Positions 15,403-25,020 of a stretch of 64,000 nt of DNA are shown piece by piece. A program made the translations under genes and the position numbers. Below the pieces are notes generated by a model, which made no database searches, had not been told where the DNA came from, and saw only the letters and a list, made by a program, of their open reading frames with translations. The stretch covers positions 1-64,000 of the forward strand of contig CAJUND010000015.1 of assembly GCA_910587655.1 (NCBI GenBank). Reading direction: 5' to 3'. This DNA is from an uncultured Agathobacter sp. Lineage in GTDB: Bacteria; Bacillota; Clostridia; Lachnospirales; Lachnospiraceae. Positions within the stretch are counted from its first letter, which is position 1, and each line of letters begins with the position of its first letter.

Positions 15403-17455
15403 ATGACAAAGTACAATATTATAGGTATAGAAATAGAGGTGCCTACATCGACAGAAAACTATATAACAATTAGCAATAGAATGAAGAACTGTTATCAGAA
15501 CTTTGATAGCGAATTTAATAAATGGTATAGCCTGCAGGGAAGCTGTGCAAATGTCTTCAATAACTATGAAGATCTCTGCGATAAATTTTTGCTCCCCATT
15601 ATTGATAAAGGAATTGAAATATTAAATGAGCAAGGGATATATTTTATCAATCGTGAAATTTTTCATCGCGAATATTTTGGAGATAGTGATGAAGAACTTT
15701 ATGATGCGATAATTTCTATGATGAATGAAATTTATGATATTGAGGAGGAAAGACAGGATGCAAAGGAATATAGAACGAATCGTAAAGAACTGCGTGGAAA
15801 ATGGGTTGGTGGAGGCTTTGGTGTTGGAGGAGCTATTAAAGGAGCGGTAAAAGCTGGCGCAGGCTAAGAAAGCATCCGCATTCTCTGAATATAAATCTAT
15901 AGTAAGAAATAGAACAAAAAATGCAATTGATTTGACTGTTAAAGCAGTTATGATATGCATACAAACAAATACAAAATGTAAGTTTGATTATATAATTGAT
16001 GATATTGTTCCGGAAACGGCGAAGGCAAAGGCCATAATGGATAATTTTGCAAATGGACGAATTCCGGATGATAAAAAGCCCGAGTCATTAGTGTTTGCAT
16101 TAAAAAATGCCCCAATGGATTTGGATATTTATAGAACAATATGGGTGGAATATGGCGATGAAAGTGGTGATTTAAGAAAAATGGCAGAATATTTCGGGGT
16201 GCCATTAAGTGAACACGTCATATCATTGGTAAAGACTTATAGTGAAGAAGTCTATTTGAAAAACTGCAAAGAATATGAGGATGCATTGAATCCTATTTTT
16301 GCAGCAATAAAAATAGAACAAAATATAATCAATACTCGCAATGAAATAATAGAATTTTGTAATAAGCAGGACATTCAAATCGATAATATTGATGTTGTAA
16401 AAAAATGTGACTCTATACTGGAGTATATTGAAAATGAGCTTTGTACTGTAAATGGTGTCAAATATGAATCAAGACAGATTGCAGAAGAAATCAAACAGGA
16501 TAGAGATAGGTTTTACAGCTTTTTGCAGGACAAAAAATTAAGTACAGATAATTTGTTTGAAGAGTTGTGTAAAATTGAATTTGAATCGGATTTATATAAA
16601 AACAAGTTAGAGGATCTGTTTAAGGAGGAGATACAGCTAAGGGATTCATTGAAAATATCCTCTAATTTGAAAAGTATAATGACCAAATATTTTCCCGATG
16701 TCACAACAAAACTTGGAAATATAGAATTTGCAAGATTGAATAATTCTTTGGAACAAAAGGAAGGGACTATTAGAGATATAACCCATATGCCGGAATATGA
16801 AATGCCTATTATGTTAATAAATTTTACAACATCTGGAAAATCTGGTATTTTGCTTACGAACTTATCACTGAGAATATATAATAAAGGTTTGTTATCTTCT
16901 TTGAGCAATTTTGTGAATTTCGATGATATTAATGATGTTAATGGGTTGATTTGTTGTGGTCAAAATAAGTATTTTATAGATACGGTGAAAGGTAGATTTG
17001 AGTTTACGATTAAATCAGGGTTAAGTATCAAAGAGCAAAACTTACTTTGCCATTTTCTGCAGGAAAGCATATTCATTATAAAAAATCTGCAAATATCAGA
17101 ACGCATGAACTTAAAATGGATTGATTTTGATAGCCTGAAATGTGTCTGTGGAACACTTCTTCCCAAAGGAACTAATATATGTCCTTTATGTTTTAAAATT
17201 TATACTGTAAAGGGTGAATTTGTTGATACTATTACGTGCAAAAATTGTGGGAACAGGATTCAGATTGGGAAAAAATTTTGTAATAGGTGTGGCAAAAGTG
17301 TGACGGATAAAGAGACGGACACTTTGAATGATAAGTTTTCTTTAAAAGACTCAGGGCAGTTTTGCCCAAGATGTGGAAATTTAGTAATGGTTGGTAAGAA
17401 ATTTTGCAATCAGTGTGGAACTCCGCTAGGAAAGGTGGAAAATAATCATGAGTAA
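15403..17455 (+). pseudogene. Broken zinc-ribbon protein (two frames)
   Basis: The first part (15403-15867, 154 aa) starts with a normal ATG and reads through a helical domain to the glycine-rich GKWVGGGFGVGGAIKG, then stops. The second part has no ribosome site or good start and is open from about 15851 in the +1 frame to 17455. It holds long helices and two C-terminal zinc ribbons (CKNCGNRIQIGKKFCNRCG and FCPRCGNLVMVGKKFCNQCG). The pieces appear to be one gene of about 680 codons broken at about 15851-15867. The function of such proteins is unknown. A programmed shift is possible but no slippery site is evident. Confidence 0.65.
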
Positions 17456-17807
17456 ATATTGTATAAAATGTGGAGCGGAACTAGAGGATAATGCAATGTT
17501 TTGTGATGATTGTGGAGCACAGCAAATGATGCAGTCAGCACCGATAAAAGAAGTTGCTTCTAATCAAGTAAAAATGAGTAATGCAGATAATAAAAAGATG
17601 AAAGAGTCTGGATATGGCATTGCATCTCTGGTTTTAGGAATTATAAGTGTGCTCACATTGGGAGCGCTTTTCTTGCCGGAACTTTTGGGCATTATTTTTG
17701 GTATTTGTGGTCTTCGAGATAAATCTAAGAAAACAAGTTTGGCATTAACAGGATTAATCTTATCTATTGTTGCGACAGTGTTGTTAGTAATAGTTTTGAT
17801 AGTATGA
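17448..17807 (+). CDS. Zinc-ribbon plus DUF4190-type membrane protein
   Basis: 119 aa. The N-terminal zinc ribbon (YCIKCGAELEDNAMFCDDCG) has four metal-binding cysteines, followed by a polar linker. The C-terminal half has two hydrophobic segments (about 60-85 and 98-118) joined by GIIFGICGLRDKSKKTSLALTG, typical of DUF4190. It overlaps the preceding zinc-ribbon reading frame by 8 bp, so the two were co-expressed. Function unknown; appears intact. Confidence 0.75.
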   Translation: MSKYCIKCGAELEDNAMFCDDCGAQQMMQSAPIKEVASNQVKMSNADNKKMKESGYGIASLVLGIISVLTLGALFLPELLGIIFGICGLRDKSKKTSLALTGLILSIVATVLLVIVLIV

Positions 17808-17815
17808 GTAATTTT

Positions 17816-18052
17816 TTAAAGTATGGAAATTACTCCAAAGACCCTCTGCCAAAGCATGTTGAGTTCCTCGCCAACTTCCTCAGGGATATATGTTTTTCTC
17901 GACCTTAAAGACTCGATGCCTTTCAAGAGTTCTGCATCTATTTCTTCAAGGCTCATGCCCTCTATGGAAGTAGGATTATTAGCTGGGAGATGGAGGTCAA
18001 GGGGCATTCCCCTGGTAAGTGCAATTTGGATATAGAGCAGCTGGATAGCGCT
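17816..18052 (-). pseudogene. Remnant of a RelB/DinJ-type antitoxin
   Basis: The minus strand reads SAIQLLYIQIALTRGMPLDL and then EGMSLEEIDAELLKGIESL. RelB/DinJ antitoxins have the same segment (SxAIxxFxxQIxxxxGIPF) after a short ribbon-helix-helix start. Here a stop codon directly precedes SAIQ and the first 30 or so residues are missing. No RelE-type toxin lies next to it. Confidence 0.5.
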
Positions 18053-18326
18053 TTATCAAAGGAAAACTTTGCAATTCCTATCATCCCACGATAAAATCGC
18101 CTCATAACAACATAAGAGAAATGTCCTAATTCATCATGTTTGCAAACCAGCAGGCAGGAGGTTATGGTATTCGTATAAAGTATGGGAAACCATGCATATA
18201 TCCCATTTTAAGAATAAAATTTGTTTGGAATACAAAGGAGGATTTTGGTTCAAATCATTTTATAGCCGCCACTACCACCAATAGTAACATCACTTCATAT
18301 TATCTCAAAAGAAACAAGTAAATTTA
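18053..18326. other. Intergenic stretch without a supportable gene
   Basis: A 61-codon open frame at 18136-18321 has no ribosome site or recognisable domain. AT-rich; probably the eroded 5' end of the antitoxin remnant and its flank. Confidence 0.4.
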
Positions 18327-18376
18327 TTGACAGTAAGTGCATATCATGTTAGTATTAATTAACCAAATGGTTAATT
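18327..18376 (+). promoter_or_regulatory. higBA promoter with palindromic operator
   Basis: TTGACA (18327-18332), 17-bp spacer, TAGTAT (18350-18355). Directly downstream is a near-perfect palindrome with arms AATTAACCA (18357-18365) and TGGTTAATT (18368-18376). The position at the transcription start fits autorepression by HigA. Confidence 0.6.
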
Positions 18377-18396
18377 GATGGGGCGGTGATACATGC

Positions 18397-18735
18397 TTGA
18401 AAATAACATATGCCAACAGTAAAGTGGAAAAATACTTTACTGATTATGCAAAAATGCAAAGAAAACTGCCGGCGGACTGGGTGAGAACGATAAAAAAACA
18501 TATGAACCGGCTGGAGGCAGCAGAGTGTTTTGGTGATTTTCTGAAACTCGGTCTGGGAAAGCCGGAACAGCTTACCGGGTATGAACGTATAAGATATTCT
18601 TTACACGTGGCACCTCATGTAAGACTGATTATAGAGCCTGATGCCACTGGTGATACAATAACAATTTGTACAGAAATAGAAGTGGAAGGAGTAAGTGATT
18701 ACCATGGAAGTAAAGAAAACTGGTATATCCCGTGA
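18397..18735 (+). CDS. higB: HigB/RelE-type toxin
   Basis: 112 aa, similar to the plasmid-maintenance killer (HigB) family of ribosome-dependent mRNA nucleases: FTDYAKMQRKLPADWVRTI, LGKPEQLTGYERIRYSLHV, HVRLIIEP and the TEIEVEGVSDYHG end. The start is TTG 18397, 11 bp behind GGGGCGG; no in-frame ATG fits. It overlaps the antitoxin gene, with toxin first, which is the hig order. Apparently intact. Confidence 0.85.
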   Translation: MKITYANSKVEKYFTDYAKMQRKLPADWVRTIKKHMNRLEAAECFGDFLKLGLGKPEQLTGYERIRYSLHVAPHVRLIIEPDATGDTITICTEIEVEGVSDYHGSKENWYIP

Positions 18736-19795
18736 TTTGATTATACATCCGGGTGAAACGATTGCAGATTTACTGGAAGAGCGGGGAATCACCCAGTCGG
18801 AGCTTGCGGCAAGAACCGACGTATCTCCGGCATATGTGAGTAATGTTATTGCAGGAAAGAAAGATATTTCCGTGAATTTTGCCTTTGCACTTGAGTACGC
18901 GTTTGGTGTTCCCAAATCTTTCTGGCTGAATTTACAGGCAAATTATGATGCTGAATTACTTAATGCAAACGAGGCCCAGACAATTACGGAGGAAGAGAAA
19001 ACAGCAAGGGAATCATTGAAGGATGTTGTTAAATATCTAAGAAAGACAGGGAAAATTCCTGTCGGTGAAAAAAAGGCTGCCTCTATTATATCTTTGAGAA
19101 AAGTGCTGCAGATTAGTAATATTGCAAATTTGAAAAACATAGTTCCTGTGGGAGCGTTTCGGATGGCAGCAAAACCTGCGGTTGATCCGTATGTACTGGG
19201 GGCATGGATTCGTCTGTGTCAGCTTGCCGGGGAGAACAGGGGTATTGATACTTCTTTTAACGAAAAGAAGATTGATGAGCTTACAGATGAAATAAAAGAG
19301 ATAATGTGTAGCAGGGATGCAAATATCCAAAGAGAATTACAGGAAATAATGGCGGAATACGGCATCATTTTTTCAATAGTAAGAAATTTCAGGGGAGCGC
19401 CCGTACAAGGGTATATTTCCAGAAAAAATGACGGAGCTTATCAGATGGTTCTGACGATACGCGGGTCATATGCTGATATTTTCTGGTTTTCGTTATTTCA
19501 TGAATTAGGGCATATATTTAATGGCGATATTGGAAAAACGGCACGATTTATTGATGACGGCTGTAACAGGGCGCAGGAGGCTGCCGCTGATTTGTTCGCA
19601 CAAAATAAGCTGATTTCTCAGGCCGCATATATGGAATTTCTGTCTTCCGGGGATTTTAGCATTGGATCTATTACTGCTTTTGCCAGAACACAAAAAGTTA
19701 TGCCATATATTGTAATTGGACGGCTGCAGAAAGAAAAAAGGCTGGACTACCGTTGTTTCAGTGAATATAAATTGCGGTATAAATGGTCTGAATAA
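18704..19795 (+). CDS. higA: HigA-type antitoxin fused to an ImmA/IrrE zinc peptidase
   Basis: 363 aa, far longer than a simple HigA (about 100 aa). The N-terminal helix-turn-helix (IHPGETIADLLEERGITQSE then SPAYVSNVIAGKKDIS) is the HigA part. The C-terminal part is an ImmA/IrrE-like (M78) peptidase with HELGH at residues 266-270, followed by GDIGKTARFIDDG and an AQEAAADLFAQ zinc-ligand helix. XRE plus COG2856-type fusions are known antitoxin or stress regulators. Start at ATG 18704 or GTG 18695. It overlaps higB by 32 bp. Confidence 0.85.
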   Translation: MEVKKTGISRDLIIHPGETIADLLEERGITQSELAARTDVSPAYVSNVIAGKKDISVNFAFALEYAFGVPKSFWLNLQANYDAELLNANEAQTITEEEKTARESLKDVVKYLRKTGKIPVGEKKAASIISLRKVLQISNIANLKNIVPVGAFRMAAKPAVDPYVLGAWIRLCQLAGENRGIDTSFNEKKIDELTDEIKEIMCSRDANIQRELQEIMAEYGIIFSIVRNFRGAPVQGYISRKNDGAYQMVLTIRGSYADIFWFSLFHELGHIFNGDIGKTARFIDDGCNRAQEAAADLFAQNKLISQAAYMEFLSSGDFSIGSITAFARTQKVMPYIVIGRLQKEKRLDYRCFSEYKLRYKWSE

Positions 19796-19834
19796 AAGAT
19801 TAGTCCTCGCATAAAGAAAACACTGTGGAGGTGC

Positions 19835-21430
19835 ATGATGGGAATCTATCTGAATCCGGGACCTGACAAATTTGAAAGAGCGGTCAGTTCCGAAATATAT
19901 GTTGATAAAACAGGGCTGATAGCAGAAACAAACAGGGTTCTTGGTACGGAGCAGTGCTATGTCTGTATCAGCAGACCGAGGAGATTCGGAAAGTCCATGG
20001 CGGCGAATATGCTTACTGCCTACTATGAAAAGGGTTACGATTCTTCGGAACTTTTTGCACCTTATAAAATTTCCCAAAGCGCTGATTATAAAAAATACCA
20101 GAACCAGTTTCAGGTTATTGCATTAAATATGCAAAATGCCATGAGCAGGACAAAAACCGTGGAATCCATGCTGGCATATATCCAGAAGGAAGTAATCTGC
20201 GACCTGCAGGAATCTTATCCGGAGTTTGTTTTACAAAATTATTCTGTTTTAAGTGCTGCCCTGGAACGGTTGTACAGTAAAACAAAAGAAAAATTTATTT
20301 TTATTATTGATGAATGGGACTGTATTTTTCGGGATAAGAGGATTACCGACGAGGAACAAGAGAAGTATCTGGATTTTTTAAGGGATCTTCTGAAAGATAA
20401 TGGATATACTGCGCTTGCATATATGACGGGGATTTTACCCGTAAAAAAATATGGAACACATTCAGCATTAAATATGTTTGAAGAGTATTCCATGACGGTA
20501 CCGCTGCAGTTTGCTGAATATGCTGGTTTTACAGAACAGGAAGTGCATTCCCTTTGTGCTTCTTATGGAATTGACGTTGGGAAGATGGAACTGTGGTATG
20601 ACGGGTACACACTGGGAAACATTCCCCACGTATATAATCCCCGTTCGGTGACAGCGGCAGTGCTTTCTGGAAGTTTTGAAAGCTACTGGACAAAAACTGA
20701 AACTTATGAAGCCCTAAAGATATATATCGAAATGAATTTCGACGGTTTGAAGGATGCTGTTATTCGTATGCTTGCGGGCGAACCGGTGACGGTCAATCCG
20801 GCGAAATTCCAGAATGATATGAAAACCTTCCGGACAAAAGATGATGTTCTTACACTTTTGGTTCATTTGGGATATCTTGCATATAAAAAGGAACACTCTC
20901 AGGTTTATATTCCAAATGGTGAAGTGCGGGGGGAATTTTTAAATGCAGTTGAGGGTGAATACTGGAAGGAAGTTGTTCAGCTTATCCAGGGATCGGAAGA
21001 ACTTTTAAGGGCGACCTGGAACATGGATACAGCGCGGATGGAAGAAATCATTGATAAGGTTCACATGAACCAGACTTCAATTTTGAAATATAATGATGAA
21101 AATTCACTGGCATGTGTTATTTCACTGGCATATTACAGTGCAGTAAATTATTATACAAAGATTAGGGAACTGCCTGCAGGCCGGGGGTTTGCGGATATTG
21201 TTTATATTCCCAAAAAGAACATCGATAAACCGGTTCTTGTAATTGAATTAAAATACAACCACTCAGCAGCAGGTGCAATACAGCAGATTAAGGATAAAAA
21301 ATATGTTTCCGCACTTCAGGGATATAGCGGGGATATATTGCTGGTTGGAATTAATTATGATAAGAAATCAAAAAGACACCAGTGTGTGGCAGAGAAGTTT
21401 CAATTTAATGATAGCAAAGAGGATAAATAG
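19835..21430 (+). CDS. AAA-ATPase-like / PD-(D/E)XK protein (DUF1703 type), copy 1
   Basis: 531 aa. The N-terminal ATPase-like domain begins with YLNPGPDKFERAV and YVDKTGLIAETN, has a P-loop-like RPRRFGKSM and a Walker-B-like FIIDEWD, then GILPVKKYGTHSALNMFEEY. The C-terminal nuclease-like domain has GRGFADIVYIP and VLVIELKYN, the D and ExK of the PD-(D/E)XK fold, and ends near ILLVGINYD. The family is common and multi-copy in gut Firmicutes and Bacteroidetes; its function is unproven. A TGGAGGTGC site precedes ATG 19835. A paralogue lies at 53949-55529 in this window. Confidence 0.85.
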   Translation: MMGIYLNPGPDKFERAVSSEIYVDKTGLIAETNRVLGTEQCYVCISRPRRFGKSMAANMLTAYYEKGYDSSELFAPYKISQSADYKKYQNQFQVIALNMQNAMSRTKTVESMLAYIQKEVICDLQESYPEFVLQNYSVLSAALERLYSKTKEKFIFIIDEWDCIFRDKRITDEEQEKYLDFLRDLLKDNGYTALAYMTGILPVKKYGTHSALNMFEEYSMTVPLQFAEYAGFTEQEVHSLCASYGIDVGKMELWYDGYTLGNIPHVYNPRSVTAAVLSGSFESYWTKTETYEALKIYIEMNFDGLKDAVIRMLAGEPVTVNPAKFQNDMKTFRTKDDVLTLLVHLGYLAYKKEHSQVYIPNGEVRGEFLNAVEGEYWKEVVQLIQGSEELLRATWNMDTARMEEIIDKVHMNQTSILKYNDENSLACVISLAYYSAVNYYTKIRELPAGRGFADIVYIPKKNIDKPVLVIELKYNHSAAGAIQQIKDKKYVSALQGYSGDILLVGINYDKKSKRHQCVAEKFQFNDSKEDK

Positions 21431-21446
21431 CCTGAATAACGGATAT

Positions 21447-22013
21447 TCACCCCCTGCCCAAAACCGCCGCATACCTTACCCTCCCCTTCTTCACCTTCAC
21501 CAAAATATCCAGGAAATCCCCTTCACAGAATTTCCGTGAAGGGGAATCCATACTGTCAAGTTTGATTTTTTCTGTACGGAATACCTCTTCCATAAAATCA
21601 TAATAATGGACGGTTAAAGTCTGTCCCCTATAGTTAAACACCTTGCTGACATATGCCTTTTCCACAGTCAGCCCTTCTTCCCGGACACCCCATCCGGTCT
21701 CTGAACGCATTCTTATTTTATCAATACCAAACATAAGTACAAAAAACCCGGTAAATACAGCCAGCGTAATAAGAAGAACAATGCCGGAACCGGATTTCTG
21801 TTCTGCCGGGGTTTTTATAAAGCTGTATATAAGTACCAGGAAAATAACAATATAAATAATTCCAGTTTTCTTAAGAGATTTCATCCAGAGCTTTTTTCTT
21901 ACATCTTTTCCGGCAGGTATGCGGTTCTGGGGGCTGCGCAGAATCATTCTGATATCTTCTGTAAGTGTTTTACCGTGTGCACGGTTTCCGGCAGCAGTAT
22001 CTGATAAATTCAT
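21447..22013 (-). CDS. Membrane protein with C-terminal SH3-like region, unknown function
   Basis: 188 aa. A basic N-terminal region precedes two hydrophobic segments (about 63-80 and 91-113). The C-terminal 65 residues (KVFNYRGQTLTVHYYDFMEE ... FCEGDFLDILVKVKKGRVRYA) look like a small beta-barrel domain. I start at ATG 22013, behind CGGAGAAAT, rather than at 22103. It converges on the DUF1703 gene with 16 bp between. No homologue is recognised. The 22014-22300 interval holds no further gene or clear promoter. Confidence 0.7.
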   Translation of the reverse strand: MNLSDTAAGNRAHGKTLTEDIRMILRSPQNRIPAGKDVRKKLWMKSLKKTGIIYIVIFLVLIYSFIKTPAEQKSGSGIVLLITLAVFTGFFVLMFGIDKIRMRSETGWGVREEGLTVEKAYVSKVFNYRGQTLTVHYYDFMEEVFRTEKIKLDSMDSPSRKFCEGDFLDILVKVKKGRVRYAAVLGRG

Positions 22014-22300
22014 TTGTAATTTCTCCGTTCTTTTTTTGTTACCGCCAAAATAATATGCCGTTAGTTTTTGATTGGTGTTGCTGGCGCGCAGTATAGTGTG
22101 CATTTTCCAACTATTCTATCATATATCATTTATACCAGCAAGGAATTCCTTTCCCACAGCCAAAATCATTATTGAACATCACATCATGTATCTGATATTT
22201 TTTCTGTATATCTGGTATATATTCTCAGGCTCTGCAGGTACAATCAAAGAAAATGAATGAGAAGATATATTGATGGAAAAAGTCAGGAGGTTAAACCAGG

Positions 22301-25012
22301 ATGGAAGCAAACGTAATACGCTTTTTGGATCAGGATGGAACATTTTTTATCGAACGGCCCGAAAATTACAGCGCACTTTATTTTCCGGTTGCGGGGGAAG
22401 GGGGAATCAAAAGTTCGCTGACGCCGAATCTGGGAGGCGACATTAAGACAGGCCAGAATGCCTTTCTGATGGAGCCGGTCAGTGTGGAAAACCTGCATAA
22501 TAACCGTTCGGGAAGGAATTTCTGGTGTCATGTTAAAGGCCGCGGCGCTTGGTCTGTCGTGGGAGCATCCGCGGAAGAGGAAAGCAAAAAATTCAGCGGA
22601 CTCCAGGACGAAAGCAAGCTGACTGCCGGGTTTATGTGGCAGACCGTCAGAAGATGCTCCAGAACATACTGTATGGAGGCAGAGGTGACTTCATTTGCGC
22701 CCCTGGAGCATAATGTGGAAATCATGCATGTGAAAATCCGCAATCTTGATAAAGAAGAACAGACGGTTACGCCTGTTGCTGCAGTTCCTGTTTTTGGAAG
22801 AAGCGCAGACAATATCAGGGATCACAGACATGTGACCTCCCTGCTGCACAGGATTAAAACCACGGATTACGGTGTTTATGTAAAACCTTCCCTGTCCTTT
22901 GATGAAAGGGGACACCGGAAAAACGACCTGACCTATTTCGTATGCGGAATTACCGGGGCAGGGGAAAAGCCGGTTTCCTTTTATCCGGTTGCAGAGGATT
23001 ATATCGGGGAAGGCGGAAGTTATGCACAGCCGTGGAAGGTGATAAAAAATGAGGACGGTGTTTTGGCCGGAAACAGTTTTGAAGGAAAGGAAGCGCTTGG
23101 CGGCATCCGTTTCCCGGAAATTGTCCTGAAGCCGGAGGAAAGTACGGAGTATACCATTGTCATGGGCGTGACGGAACAGGAGAATGAAATAGAAAATATT
23201 CTTCTGGATTATTCACATACGGATCAGGTACTGGAAGCACAGAAACGGATGAACGACTACTGGCAGAACAAAGTGAATGTCAGATATTTTACAGGAAATG
23301 AAGGATTTGACAATATGATGCGCTGGGTAAGCTTCCAGCCGATTTTAAGACGGATTTACGGCTGCTCGTTCCTGCCGCATCATGATTACGGCAGAGGCGG
23401 CAGGGGATGGCGTGATTTATGGCAGGACTGCCTTTCCCTTCTGATTATGGATCCGGACGGTGTGCGCCGGATGATTCTTGACAATTACGGCGGTGTGCGC
23501 ATTGATGGCACAAATGCGACCATTATCGGCGAACGCCAGGGGGAATTTGTGGCGGACAGAAACGGTATTGCACGTGTCTGGATGGACCACGGAGTCTGGC
23601 CGTTTATGACGACAAAGCTCTACATTGACCAGACCGGGGATATCGAAATATTAAAAGAACCGGCAGCATATTTTAAGGATGAACAGGCAAAGCGCGGAAC
23701 CGGACTGGATTCACAGTGGGATGTTTCCTACGGGCTGAAACAGAAAAGCGGAACCGGGGAAGTGTATGAAGGAAGCATTCTTGAGCATCTGCTGCTGCAG
23801 CATCTTTGCGCATTTTACGAGGTTGGTGAGCATAATCACATCAGGCTTCGCGGCGCCGACTGGAATGATGCGCTGGACATGGCGGAAGAGAAAGGGGAAA
23901 GCGTGGCATTTACCTGCGCTTATGCAGGAAACCTGATGCAGATTGCCGAACTTTTAAGGATACTGGAAGAGCGGTTTGGCTGGGAACAGGTGGAACTGCT
24001 GGAAGAAATACAGATACTTTTAAAAGATGACAGCAGTTTATATGATGATATTGCGGCAAAACGGGAACTGTTACAGAATTATCTGCTTTTATGCATGCAC
24101 CATGTCAGCGGCAAAAGGGCGGCGTTCTCCATCCGTGACCTTGCAGAAAATTTAAGGCATAAGGCTGAATGGATGATGGACCACATCCGTAAGACCGAAT
24201 GGATTGAAGACGGCAAAGAAGAAGGATGGTTTAACAGTTATTATGATAACAGCGGCAAAGCGGTAGAGGGCTATTTCCCGCAGGGCGTCAGAATGATGCT
24301 TACCGGGCAGGTTTTTGCTGTAATGGGCGGAACGGCAGAAGATGAACAGATTACAAAAATCTGCAGCAGTGCAGACCGCTATCTGTACCAGAAAGAAATA
24401 GGCGGCTACCGGCTGAATACCAATTTTCATGAGCAGAAGTATGACCTTGGAAGAATGTTTGGTTTTGCATACGGGGAAAAGGAAAACGGGGCAGTTTTTT
24501 CGCATATGACAGTCATGTATGCAAATGCACTGTACCGGAGGGGATTTGTGAAAGAAGGGTATAAAGCGTTACAGACGCTTGCAGACACCGCCCTTGATTT
24601 TCAGGTGAGCAGAATCTATCCGGGAATACCGGAGTACTTTAATGCATCCGGCAGGGGAATGTACCATTACCTGACGGGAGCGGCAAGCTGGTATATGCTC
24701 ACCGCTGTTACCGAAGTGTTCGGGGTGAGAGGGGAAACAGGCGATCTTGTAATCTGCCCGAAGCTTGTGAAGGAACAGTTTGGTGAGAACGGGAATGCCG
24801 GTATCCGGCTCAGGTTTGCCCAGAAAGAATTTCAGGTAAGCTTCCATAATCCGCAGCGTCTGGATTACGGGGAATATGAGATAAAGAGCATCTGCTGTGA
24901 CGGCAGGGATATGCTGGATGAATGCAGGAACCAGGGATTTCTTGAAAGAAAAACCATTGCATCCCTGCCGGATACGCTGCATGAAATAAAAGTTGAGTTA
25001 GGAAGGAGATAA
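22301..25012 (+). CDS. GH94-family beta-glucan disaccharide/oligosaccharide phosphorylase, long form
   Basis: 903 aa. GH94 enzymes use phosphate to split beta-linked glucose oligomers to glucose 1-phosphate. The layout fits: N-terminal beta-sandwich (to about 330), then the alpha/alpha barrel with PHHDYGRGGRGWRDLWQDCL, the general-acid motif RGADWND (D520) and the C-terminal RIYPGIPEYF. Length is near that reported for laminaribiose phosphorylases and well above cellobiose phosphorylases, but specificity cannot be read from sequence alone. An AGGAGG site lies 10 bp before the ATG. It leads the locus of GH94, transporter and GH3 genes. Confidence 0.85.
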   Translation: MEANVIRFLDQDGTFFIERPENYSALYFPVAGEGGIKSSLTPNLGGDIKTGQNAFLMEPVSVENLHNNRSGRNFWCHVKGRGAWSVVGASAEEESKKFSGLQDESKLTAGFMWQTVRRCSRTYCMEAEVTSFAPLEHNVEIMHVKIRNLDKEEQTVTPVAAVPVFGRSADNIRDHRHVTSLLHRIKTTDYGVYVKPSLSFDERGHRKNDLTYFVCGITGAGEKPVSFYPVAEDYIGEGGSYAQPWKVIKNEDGVLAGNSFEGKEALGGIRFPEIVLKPEESTEYTIVMGVTEQENEIENILLDYSHTDQVLEAQKRMNDYWQNKVNVRYFTGNEGFDNMMRWVSFQPILRRIYGCSFLPHHDYGRGGRGWRDLWQDCLSLLIMDPDGVRRMILDNYGGVRIDGTNATIIGERQGEFVADRNGIARVWMDHGVWPFMTTKLYIDQTGDIEILKEPAAYFKDEQAKRGTGLDSQWDVSYGLKQKSGTGEVYEGSILEHLLLQHLCAFYEVGEHNHIRLRGADWNDALDMAEEKGESVAFTCAYAGNLMQIAELLRILEERFGWEQVELLEEIQILLKDDSSLYDDIAAKRELLQNYLLLCMHHVSGKRAAFSIRDLAENLRHKAEWMMDHIRKTEWIEDGKEEGWFNSYYDNSGKAVEGYFPQGVRMMLTGQVFAVMGGTAEDEQITKICSSADRYLYQKEIGGYRLNTNFHEQKYDLGRMFGFAYGEKENGAVFSHMTVMYANALYRRGFVKEGYKALQTLADTALDFQVSRIYPGIPEYFNASGRGMYHYLTGAASWYMLTAVTEVFGVRGETGDLVICPKLVKEQFGENGNAGIRLRFAQKEFQVSFHNPQRLDYGEYEIKSICCDGRDMLDECRNQGFLERKTIASLPDTLHEIKVELGRR

Positions 25013-25020
25013 ACGGGAAA

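Noticed and set aside
18136..18321. 61-codon open frame
   Set aside because: No ribosome site, no domain, composition like the surrounding non-coding DNA.
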